The notes below the pieces were generated by a model. That model saw only the letters and a program-made list of their open reading frames with translations. It did no database searches and was not told where the DNA came from. From positions 4,960,001 through 5,024,000 of the forward strand of contig NC_088307.1 of the NCBI RefSeq assembly GCF_032854445.1: DNA of 64,000 nucleotides, given 5' to 3'. Below, piece after piece: positions 1 through 12,500 of the stretch. Source of the DNA: Liolophura sinensis. Taxonomy: Eukaryota; Mollusca; Polyplacophora; Chitonida; Chitonidae. Within the stretch, counting starts at the first letter, position 1; every line of letters begins with the position of its first letter. The position numbers and the translations under genes were made by a program.

Positions 1-201
1 TGCTGGTTCTCTAGATAAAATATGTATTTGTATTTACTTATATACACACATGATAAGTAATCCACACAGTCTATTAAATATTTAGGACACATGAATAATT
101 CCTGAATGATCCAGTATATGGACAAGACCTATATACAACGATACAAGCAGTTCAATTATCACCACATGGCCAGCAGCTACACGATTAGTTTGCAGGCGAA
201 G

Positions 202-204
<3 letters not shown>

Positions 205-246
<42 letters not shown>
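205..246. repeat. (AT)n microsatellite
   Basis: An uninterrupted AT dinucleotide run of about 40 bp. Confidence 0.95.
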
Positions 247-250
<4 letters not shown>

Positions 251-820
251 GTCACATGCGCACAATACCAACTCCCTAGTCTGTGTCTGTAACATGCATA
301 TACACATTCATCTACTACCATTGCACAACTGATAAATGATAAATCACCAGTGAATATGATGTTCCATTCTCCAGCCCTCTACCAAGGGAGACAAATCAGC
401 ATTAATTCAGGCGGTTATCCAGGTACCTGGTGAAAGGTGTTCAATTACTCTGTCCATAAACCTGACAACCACAAACGTGAAAAATTCTTGTATTTGTCGT
501 GGAACACCTATCAAATAAATACTCATAATTTTGCAACATGCTCAAAAAAAGCTTTTCTGTTCACATTTCTCCAATGCCATCCTTTCAAGTAAAAAAACTG
601 GATAACCTAGGAAATGTATTTTTCATGATCCTTTAAAACCGCCACATTGGAAGTCATGCTGCTTTTTTTTATGTACAATGAGATGAAAAGATCTGGGTTT
701 TCCTGAATTACAAGATTTGTCCCCCTTGGTAGGGCATTCCCAGGGTCTGGACACTAACTCTACAATTCTACTAGACTCAATATTAATGGTAATATTCACA
801 TATTGGACACTCCAGAATAA

Positions 821-868
821 GTGTGGATAAATTAATGTGTGGATAAATTAATGTGTGGATAAATTAAC
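821..868. repeat. 16-bp unit, three tandem copies
   Basis: GTGTGGATAAATTAAT repeated three times; the last copy differs at its final base. Confidence 0.9.
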
Positions 869-3383
869 CTATAGACTTATCACATCCCTAAATACACACC
901 AATAAACTTATCCAATTCCTCAAGCTTTTCGTATCACGAAAAAGCTACTTTCAGTGCACTTTCTGGACCCTTGTCTCTTGCCTTTGGAGACAATTTGGGG
1001 ACACACAGTATGATTGAATAAACAATTTACAAACAAGAATTACAGTATCTGCTTTCTATGTCAGAGAAGAGAATTAAAAAACTCTTCAAATTAAGGCAAA
1101 TAATGTCTTTTTTTCCAAAGCAACTCCTTTGCGACCACACTCTTCACTCTGCACAACATTTCAGCTGCCCACTGTAATGCACAGTTAAAACAGATTTCTG
1201 TTGGCTGTTAACAAAATTATAGCCTTTTTCATTTGTACATCCGCTTGAGCTGCAGAGGTCACACTAAAGCCTATGTAAATGTGATTGAAAATTTTATACC
1301 ATGACTCAATTTGGGCAATCTACTAATTAAATTATCTACTTACAATCTTATTTGTTCTAGATTGAGTGCATGTCTCTGGATGAATTAGATTTGTATGAAA
1401 ATGGCTAAAAATATTCCTCCAACAAACTCTGATAACTGGGTCATTTATGAATAAAACACCATTATTTTCAATCAAAAAAAAAAAGACAACATTAAAAATC
1501 CTAGAATGACATGAACAATGTGAAACAGAGATATGAATGGACAATGTTAGCATTCCTGACAGTACAAACATTACATATGACCCTTCAGCTCTAAGGAAAC
1601 AATGACAGTGAATCACTATAAGTATTTTATTCTGACGAAATTACACTAACCTCAAAGCAGACGACAAAAACTTGTACATGTACCAGTATTTTGACACAGA
1701 ATTGATTACCTTCTAGTCAATGGTGAGTATTTCTCTTATATTATGCATAAGTAAGCATTGCCATGGTGTTACGTTACCATGGGAACATACCAGCCACAGT
1801 ACTGGCTGCCCCATGGTTACTATTACCTGCATATCACCACACCTCACCAGGCATATGGGGGTCTTCTGACATACTGTAAATCTTCGACCTTTTCAGCCAC
1901 TAAAGCACTATTTTCAATGAAATGCAAACATACAATTATTACAAAAATGACACCAATAATGATTTGCCTGTGTCATGAAAGATGACGGCTTCATACAACT
2001 AAGCAAATTATTTCTGTACACCCCATAGAATGTTTCAAAATATTGGTCGCAGTGGTGGTTGAAAAGGTGGAAGCACTTGGATATCCAAAGTACCTCCTTG
2101 TATGTACTCGTGAAATACATACAGCCTAACGTTTGGGAATGTTGATATTCATAAAATTTCATTAGATTGACACCATTTTCAATCTCCTTTTCTGGAGAGT
2201 TCCAGTTTCAAAACACAACTTCCTTTCCTGACTCTTTTTTGGGAGATGTACTTTTTTTAAAACAGATTCTAAAAAAGCCATGACTACAAAAAACTGGACT
2301 ACTTCAGCAGTACACAAGCTGTAGGTGACAAAGAGCATCCTGACAGAGCTTGCTCATGGTGAGGCTTGACTGTAACTGGGTAGAAGGGAAACCGTTCATT
2401 CTATGCACAGATTTGCCAAAATTCTTGGACCCTCAAACCATTTCCATTGTCAATTCTCATTAACATATTTGTAACTCACCAATTAGACGTGCTCACAACC
2501 TTAAAAATTGTGCCACAGATGAGTTTTAAAGGAACACAGAATCAGTGCTGAATGGTTGAATGGGCAGAGCTAAATGTCCACTTCGAGTTTGAATTCATAA
2601 TAATAAAGTTTAAAATATAATGGTCTTAAAAAACACTCCATCACCATACTGTATACCTTTCATCAATGTGGTAATTTTTCTGTATAAAATGAATGGTCTC
2701 TTCAAGACATGCAATCAGAAAATTAAGAGGAAAAGAATATTATTCCTCTCTAACTGCAATAATTAACATTAATTCTTTGTTATTTGATTGAAATCTTATG
2801 ACGTAGTCAAGAAAATGTCATTTATATGACGACAAGTCTAATGGTGGGAGAAAAGCTGGCTCTGTCCGGAGGTAAACCAAACAACCAACTGCATTTTGTA
2901 GGTACAAGAGAAATTAGAGTATTTAATTATCCAATCAATGTTGGTTGTGTATACTTTCAAGGTATTTAAGTTACGCCAGACTGCATAAATTCCATGTAAT
3001 AAGGTGTCTGGCTTTACAGCAGTTCTACTACAAAGCTCTACACGGTTGTCTCCCTTCTTCAATAACAGGCAATCCCAATAAATACATGTAGTTTTATGAT
3101 ACAGCCGAGAAACTCATCTGCAGACTGTATGTCTCATATCATAAAAAAACAAAAATATACACAATTTAGCAATCTCTCTGTTGTAATTCATCACCCAAAA
3201 TATTGCACAAATTCATAATTCTGATAGAAATTAGTCCAAGGCAGAAAATATATGTTTTTGATTCAAATGAATATGGCGTCTATCTGTGGAGTATTCTTCT
3301 GACGTCCAGAGAAATGCATGTGTGACACTTGGCAGTTCAAAAGGTAGGCGTTTATAATTAGACATGAAAAAATGGTAAATGAG

Positions 3384-3542
3384 TCAGTAATTTGGTGGAA
3401 TGATTTTCGCTTTTTGACCGGACCCCAGCGGAGGTCGAACACCAAACCAGGACATTTTCCACTCCAATGTTTCCTTGATCAACTTTTGCTCCTCGTTAGA
3501 GAATCTCAGTAACATAGACACAGCTTTTATCAACTGTAAGGC
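3384..3542 (-). CDS. GOLGA1: GOLGA1 coding exon 22 (terminal, end of GRIP domain)
   Basis: 159 nt including TGA at 3386-3384. It encodes [20 protein letters not shown] then [14 protein letters not shown] and a 19-residue tail. It aligns residue for residue with the end of vertebrate golgin-97 (LIKAVSVLLNF..KMSWFG). Confidence 0.95.
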   Translation of the reverse strand, partial: ALQLIKAVSMLLRFSNEEQKLIKETLEWKMSWFGVRPPLGSGQKAKIIPPNY

Positions 3543-6500
3543 CTGGAAAAGAAAACAACATATAAATTAAAATCGCTGAAATGACAGACACTTATATTTC
3601 ACTTACACAGAGTATTGTGCCAGAAATGTTTTTTTATCGTTGTTTATTGTCGTACTCAATAATTCTAAGGTCATTAAGGAAACCAACCCATGTTGCTCTT
3701 AGTACCTGACAGATTTCGAAACTTTAAAAAAGCCACAGCCATGTTAGAAAGAGCTGGATTCTAAACAATGTTTATTTGATTTATTTATTTGATAGGTGTT
3801 TTATGCCATACTCAAGAAAATTTCACATATACAACAGTGGCCAGCATTATGGTGGGACGCAATTGGGCACATCCCAGGAAAACGCACGACCATTCGCAGG
3901 TTGCTGCCAGACCGGTCAGAGAGGATGCAAGCATGAGGTGTACTTGAACTCAGAGCAACCACATTGGTGGGAGGCTCCTGGGTCATTGCGTCGCGCTGGT
4001 GTGCTAAGCCCTTTGGCCACGCAGGCCCCCTAAGTCATGTACAGTCAACATAAATAAAAAAAAAGAGATCTGTACAAAAATATCAACTCACCTCAGCTTC
4101 TCTACTCAACATAAACTTTAACACCACATGTTTTAAATACTCAAAGTTGACATCATCCTGCAATGATTCTCGGAAAGAATTTGAATGTTCATCAGATAAC
4201 TCAGTCAACTTTGGAAGAGTCTTATGCACTGAACTATTTGATGTGAAGGAATTACTCGACTGCATGGGTAAAAGGGCTGGATGACTTGTTGATGTTGGAA
4301 CAGGACTACTTTTTGTAACACTCCGCCTTTGCACTGGCGGACTGGCACCCAGGTCCTTAGAATCTATTGAGACGTCGTTTGGAAGGGCTTGCACTTTCAG
4401 CTCTCGCTGCAGTGTCTTCTTCAAATCTGTTAATCTCTGCTGCTGCATTTTTATTGTCTGTGAACAAAATTCAGACTTTATTACTTAATAACTTTAATTA
4501 AGCATAAGCAGCAATGAAATGTCAATTTTATCTCATGTATTTATTTATTTGATTGTTGTTTTAATAATAATGACATACCCAAGAATTGTTCACTTAATCA
4601 GAGAGAGTCAGTTAAATAAATGGAAGAAAGATGAAAGCCATATTAAACCACTGACCTTTGGCAAGGCATTGACAACCTTTCCCACATGTGATGTACAGAT
4701 ACGCACACCATATGGGGCGTCTTCAAAACCAACATTAGTGTGTAACCAACATTAGTGTGTAACCAACATTAGTGTGTACATACGTTCGTGTGAACATCCT
4801 GCCACAAGCATCCTTATTCTTTTGTCTTTTAATGTCACGAGACATGACATTGTGCACAAAACAATCATATACCACCACATCTAAGACACCAGACATGACA
4901 CTGTGCACAAAACAATCATATACCACTACATCTAAGACACCAGAGATGACATTGTGTACAGAACAATCATATACCACCACATCTGAGACACCAGACATGA
5001 CATTGTGTACAAAACAATCATATACAATCACCTCTAAGACACCAGACATGATATTGTGTACAAAACAACCATATACTACCACATCTAAGACACCAGACAT
5101 GACATTGTGTACAAAACAATCATATACCACCACATCTAAGACACCATACATGACACTGTTTACAAAACAATCATATACCGCCACATCTAAGACACCAGAC
5201 ATGACATTGTGTACAAAACAATCATATACCACCACATTTAAGACACTAGACATGACATTGTGTACAAAACAACCATATACCACCACATCTAAGACACCAG
5301 ACATGACATTGTGTACAAAACAACCATATACCACCACATCTAAGACACCAGACATGACATTGTGTACAAAACAATCATATACCACCACATCTAAGACACA
5401 AGACATGACACTGTGTACAAAACAATCATATACCACCACATCTAAGACACCAGACATGACATTGTGTACAAAACAATCACATACCACCACATCTAAGACA
5501 CCAGACATGACATTGTGTACAAAACAATCACATACCACCACATCTAAGACACCAGACAAGATACCATGTATAAAATAACCGACAAGACACCACATTTAAC
5601 ACATCAGATAAGAAACCACATTACATGTGACCGTGTGATTGAGGAAATCTCTGAACTGGTCTAAAACCGGCTTGGCCACATGGTAGTGTGAACACATGCA
5701 TTTTTACAGATGGCTTCGACTTTAACCGGCTCAGATTTGATCCGGATTAAATTTTGCCCGTGCGAACAGGGTATTAGACACTAGACGGAACACCACATGT
5801 AAGACACAAGACCTGATGCCACACCTTCTCACCTTGTTCTTATCATTGACCTGATCCTCCAGGCCAGCTACCGTCTGCTCCAGAGATTCCAATTCAGATA
5901 TGCTTACAGTTTTCTCATTTCTCTCTTCTTCTACTTGTTTTAACTGAAAAATTTAAAAATTACGTGATGTCATAATTGCTCATGGCTGATAATAGTTGAT
6001 AATGGCTGATTGCTCACGACTGACAATGGCTGATTGCTCACGGCTGATAATGGCTGATTGCTCACGGCTGATAATGGCTGATTGCTCACGGCTGATAATG
6101 GCTGATTGTTCACGGCTGATAATGGCTGATTGCTCACGACTGATAATGGCTGATTGCTCACAGCTGATAATGGCTGATTGCTCACGGCTGACAATGGCTG
6201 ATTGCTCACAGCTGATAATGGCTGATTGCTCATGGCTGATAATGGCTGATTGCTCGCGGCTGACAATGGCTGATTGCTCACGGCTGACAATGGCTACTTG
6301 CTCACAGCTGATAATGGCTGATTGTTCACGGCTGACAATGGCTGATTGCTCACAGCTGACAATGGCTGATTGCTCATGGCTGATAATGGCTGATTGCTCA
6401 CGGCTGACAATGGCTGATTGCTCACGGCTGACAATGGCTACTTGCTCACAGCTGATAATGGCTGATTGCTCACGGCTGACAATGGCTGATTGCTCACGGC

Positions 6501-9500
6501 TGATAATGGCTGATTGCTCACAGCTGACAATGGCTGATTGCTCACGGCTGATAATGGCTGATTGCTCATGGCTAATAATGGCTAATTCCTCATGGCTGAT
6601 AATGGCTGATTGCTCATGGCTGATAATGGCTGATTGCTCACGGCTGATAATGGCTGATTGCTCATGGCTAATAATGGCTAATTCATCATGGCTGATAATG
6701 GCTGATTGCTCACCAAAAATGACTAGTATACACTAATCGATGATGGGAATTTTATCTAAGCTAGGATGCGTTATACATATACTGAGTAAAATAAAGACTG
6801 TCACGCTTTGATCAAAATGTATAGATCTCCATATAAGCTTGTGTAAAACATATAGTGAAACCTCACTGTGGCAGAAAACAAACAAACAAACAAAAGTTTC
6901 AAGGCAAAGCGAACTATGTTATCTCACCTTGTCTTCAAGGAATACAACCTTGGCTTCTGTTTTCGTCAAAGAGCTTTGAAGGGAAATAACCTCGTTGACT
7001 TTTTGCTGAAATTCATCTTCTCTTTCTCTTTGCTCTTCTGTGGACGACCGGCGTAACGTTTCCAACTGCTGCGATAATTCTGCATTCCTCAGCATCAGAT
7101 CATCTTTATCTATTGAAAAAGAAAAACGGCTACTGAACAAACAAACCGTGCCTTTAAAGATGAAATAATACAGGAGCAAGAAATACCATGGACTACTACA
7201 GTACTGTAGTCAATACAATCAATGTATGTACATTTAGCAATAATTAGCAACCGTCAGATTTAGGTGATTTAAACATTCACTCTCTCTTTCTGAATCTTTA
7301 AACCAGCAAGTTTAAAAAGCGTGAATTTGTATCTTTGCTTACTTCATCTCTCCCTGTAAATGCCATGCACTGGTTAGTCTGAAAACGACTGCTACTCCAT
7401 GTGTCTTTTAATTTTCATTCATATTTTGGCAATATACTCTTCCACTCTCAAGTATTAAACCAATTTTCAAACAGATTTAATTTCTAGATTTTTTTTCTCA
7501 AAAATACACTTTTGCTAATAAAAGTATAGGGTCTTTAATATTTTTTTTTTTTTGGGTTGGATAAACTTTGAATTACCTTGAAGGGGACTTTACCTTCACC
7601 GACCCACCACCTTCCTGTTTCCGTCTTTCTGCCCCTGTAATACCATACCTTGACTAGTGGAGCTGAGGTCTAGCTGGTGTTTACCTTCCCCGACCCACCA
7701 CCTTCCTGTTTCCGTCTTCCTGGCCCTGTAATACCATACCTTGACTAGTGGATATGAGGTCTATCTGGAGTTTACCTTCCACGACCCACCACCTTCCTGT
7801 TTCCGTCTTCCTGCCCCTGTAATACCATACCTTGACTAGTGGAGCTGAGGTCTATCTGGTGTTTACCTTCCACGACCCACCACCTTCCTGTTTCCGTCTT
7901 CCTGCCCCTGTAATACCATACCTTGACTAGTGGAGCTGAGGTCTATCTGGTGTTTACCTTCCACGACCCACCACCTTCCTGTTTCCGTCTCTCTGCCCCT
8001 GTAATACCATACCTTGACTAGTGGAGCTGAGGTCTAGCTGGTGTTTATCCATTTGCCTTAGTAAATTTTCCAATTCTTTCTGGTTTTCCAACTTCTTATT
8101 TTCCAGTTCAGAGACCTGCAAAATAAAGATATCAATTTTCTACATGAGTGCTGAACAAATAAGAAAACTCCTAAAATATCTCACAAATCTCTAGGCTTGG
8201 CAACCAATACCTGGATCACCAAATATGATGTTATTTGTAAAGGGCTGGTAGCTACATGAAGTTTGAACTCTTTCCAGAATACTAGGCCCCTGACACATGA
8301 AATTGCTACAAGTAGTCTGAACTGATGTTGTCCTGGCTACCTGGCCCCTGACACATAAAATAGCTACATGTAGTTTGAACTGATGCTGTCCTGGCTACCA
8401 GGCCCCTGACACATAAAATAGCGACATGTAGTTTGAACTCATGCTGTCCTGGCTACCAGGCTCCTGACACATAAAATAGCTACATGTAGTTTGAACTCAT
8501 GCTGTCCTTGCTACCAGGCCCCTGACACATAAAATAGCTACATGTTGTTTGAACTCATGCTGTCCTTGCTACCAGGCCCCTGACACATAAAATAGCTACA
8601 TGTAGTTTGAACTTATGCTGTCCTTGCTACCAGGCCCCTGAAACATAAATTAGCTACATGTAGTCTGAACTCATGCTGTCCTGGCCACCAGGCCCCTGAC
8701 ATAAAATAGCTACATGTAGTTTGAACTCTTGCTGTCCTGGCTACCAGGCCCCTGACACATAAAATAGCTACATGTAGTCTGAACTTATGCTGTCCTGGCC
8801 ACCAGGCCCCTGACACATAAAATAGCTACATGTAGTTTGAACTCATGCTGTCCTTGCTACCAGGCCCCTGACACATAAAATAGCGACATGTAGTTTGAAC
8901 TCATGCTGTCCTGGCTACCAGGCTCCTGACACATAAAATAGCTACATGTAGTTTGAACTCATGCTGTCCTTGCTACCAGGCCCCTGACATAAAATAGCTA
9001 CATGTAGTTTGAACTCATGCTGTCCTGGCTACCAGGCTCCTGACACATAAAATAGCTACATGTAGTTTGAACTCATGCTGTCCTGGCTACCAGGCCCCTG
9101 ACACATAAAATAGCTACATGTCGTTTGAACTCATGCTATCCTCGCTACCAGGCCCCTGACACATAAAATAGCTGTATATGTGCATCAATACACTAAACAT
9201 GCATCAATACACTAAACATGCATCAATACAGTATACATGCATCAATTCTGTTCCCTCAGGTAATTTAAAAAACACTGCTTTTTATTTTTGTGATGTTGCA
9301 CAACTGAGATATCGCAGTTCAAAGTAAGCAAAATCGCACGCATTGAGACAATGGAGAGCCCAACCATGTTATCAGTTTTTTCTACAACCCGAAGACGAAG
9401 CTGTTTCCACTTATGATACCCAAGTCCTGTCTGGCCTTTCAACAATATGGCCTTGAGGTATGAGTGATGCAAAATCGTCTTTGCAGTTCCTCTAGCTTGG

Positions 9501-12500
9501 GGCATCCCCTGACCTCAGATTTAGACTTGCAGATTTAAGAGGTTGACTTAAAAGAGTTACTAAGCGCGTCTTAAATAACTAATGTTACATTATTTGTTGT
9601 CTTTTCTTTTTAAAGTGGTGGAATTTTGTAATGTTTTCCTACTGGACTGCTTGCCCCCCAATGAGGCAAGTATGAACATATATTTCTCCATTTAGAAAAC
9701 TGTTCCTGCTGGACTTGGCTGAATACATACGGAGTTTTCTAAGGCATTTATCCGCTCCTGCTTTTGCTCTAACTCTTCATTTGCACTGTTACACTCGCCT
9801 TCTTTATGGACCAGTTTCTCCTACAAAAATAAAGAGGAAACAGTAACAAAAATTGGTGAAAAGTTGATTATCAGCTTCCTTGGGGTTTCAAATTGCTTCA
9901 AACATTATTTCGAGCAGATCAAATGGGCTTCACTTTGTAGCAGGCCAAACTCAGTACTGACATACCTTAAATGACCATAAACTTCGTCCATGACTAACTT
10001 GCCCATTTTTCCTGATTCTGAGAGTTCTATTGATTTTAAAAAGGTGTTTTGTGGTTTGCTTGGAACATGAGATGATATTCTATTGGAAAATTGTAAATTT
10101 CAGCACCAAAAAGATATTTTGTGACATTTATTCGGCTGTAAAAATGGGCTAAATTTCGAGGTACATATCGAGGTCATTCGAGGTACATATATAACAGAGC
10201 TGCCTCAACGGATTGCAGTACACTACATACTACATATATATATATATATACTACTATACTACATACCACACTAAGCTGAGCAGTACTTCACCTATCCCCT
10301 GTTGTAAATACAAAAGTACCTGTATAATGGCCATAACATGTTAGCAGTACAACAACAGAACTGGACTCTTTTTTTTACAGACAGACACAAGGCAGAATAC
10401 AAGTACATTTATCCATTCTCCATTGTCTTTACAAATAACGAGCTTACTTCCCCAAAATGTGTAAGCTTCTTGTATCAGCGTTACATGCAACCTGCTACCA
10501 TGGCAACCATCTCTGTGGGCACTACATCATCACTGCAGTTCTGAACCTTCCTATACCTACAGCTACATGTACACAGCAGAACAAATCTCTCTCAATATTC
10601 TCATTTATCTTTCAGAATAACAGGCTTATTTTCCAAATATTTCTCATATTTACATATGTTTTCACGTTCAGCTGAGTACACTCACTTCCAGTCGCCAGAT
10701 TCTCTTCCCATAATCCAGATTTGATATAAATACTTAACTAAGATTCTTATATTTACACATGTTTTCACGTTCAGCTGAGTACACTCACTTCCAGTCGCCA
10801 GATTCTCTTCCCATAATCCAGATTTGATATAAATACTTAACTAAGATTCTTATATTTACATGTTTTCACGTTCAGCTGAGTACACTCACCTCCAGTCGCC
10901 AGATTCTCTTCCCATAATCTAGATTTCATACAAATACTTAACTCAGATTCTTATATTTACATATGTTTTCACGTTCAGCTGAGTACACTCACTTCCAGTC
11001 GCCAGATTCTCTTCCCATAATCCAGATTTGATATAAATACTTAACTAAGATTCTTATATTTACATATGTTTTCGCGTTCAGCTGAGTACACTCACTTCCA
11101 GTCGCCAGATTCTCTTCCCATAATCTAGATTTGATGTAAATACTTAACTAAGATTCTTATATTTACATGTTTTCACGTTCAGCTGAGTACACTCACCTCC
11201 AGTCGCCAGATTCTCTTCCCATAATCCAGGTTTGATGTAAATACTTAACTAAGATTCTTATATTTACATGTTTTCACGTTCACCTGAGTACACTCATCCT
11301 CCAGTCGCCAGATTCTCTTCCCATAATCTAGATTGGACATAAATACTTAACTAAGATTCTTATATTTACATATGTTTTCACGTTCAGCTGAGTACACTCA
11401 CCTCCAGTCGCCAGATTCTCTTCCCATAATCTAGATTTGACATAAATACTTAACTAAGATCCTTATATTTACATATGTTTTCACGTTCAGCTGAGTACAC
11501 TCATCCTCCAGTCGCCAGATTCTCTTCCCATAATCTAGATGTGATATAAATACTTAACTAAGATTCTTATATTTACATATGTTTTCACGTTCACCTGAGT
11601 ACACTCACCTCCAGTCGCCAGATTCTCTTCCCATAATCCAGATTTGATATAAATACTTAACTAAGATTCTTATATTTACATATGTTTTCACATTCAGCTG
11701 AGTACACTCATCCTCCAGTCGCCAGATTCTCTTCCCATAATCTAGATTTGATGTAAATACTTAACTAAGATTCTTATATTTACATATGTTTTCACGTTCA
11801 GCTGAGTACACTCATCCTCCAGTCGCCAGATTCTCTTCCCATAATCTAGATTTGATGTAAATACTTAACTAAGATTCTTATATTTACATATGTTTTCACG
11901 TTCAGCTGAGTACACTCATCCTCCAGTCGCCAGATTCTCTTCTCATAATCTGGATTTGATGTAAATACTTAACTAAGATTCTTATATTTATGTATGTTTT
12001 CGCATTCAGCTGAGTACACTCATCCTCCAGTCGCCAGATTCTCTTCCCATAATCTAGATTTGACATAAATACTTAACTAAGATTCTTATATTTACATATG
12101 TTTTCACGTTCAGCTGAGTACACTCATCCTCCAGTCGCCAGATTCTCTTCCCATAATCTAGATTGGACATAAATACTTAACTAAGATTCTTATATTTACA
12201 TATGTTTTCACGTTCAGCTGAGTACACTCACCTCCAGTCGCCAGATTCTCTTCCCATAATCTAGATGTGATATAAATACTTAACTAAGATTCTTATATTT
12301 ACATATGTTTTCACGTTCAGCTGAGTACACTCATCCTCCAGTCGCCAGATTCTCTTCCCATAATCCAGATTTGATATAAATACTTAACTAAGATTCTTAT
12401 ATTTATGTCTGTTTTACCTTCAGCTGAGTACACTCATCCTCCAGTCACCAGATTCTCTTCCCATAATCTAGATTTGATATAAATACTTAACTCAGCTTCT

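Larger units (their letters stand above)
1..3383. other. GOLGA1 3' flank / putative 3'UTR
   Basis: AT-rich sequence with no convincing coding frame downstream of the GOLGA1 stop. It holds an (AT)n tract, a 16-bp triplication and a fragment of the CTTCAACC-TIR element at about 910-1010. Some or all may be 3'UTR, but no polyadenylation site could be chosen with confidence. Confidence 0.5.

Noticed and set aside
3771-4032. tRNA gene on minus (tRNA-like head)
   Set aside because: A and B boxes are degenerate, no complete cloverleaf is seen, and the sequence is dispersed with a conserved SINE core and tail.
4735-5595. 286-codon minus-strand frame starting [11 protein letters not shown]
   Set aside because: Translation of the 51-bp array. 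It looks hydrophobic and Cys-rich, but this is a property of the unit.
5996-6736. 246-codon MADCSRLI-repeat protein
   Set aside because: Pure translation of the 24-bp intronic array.
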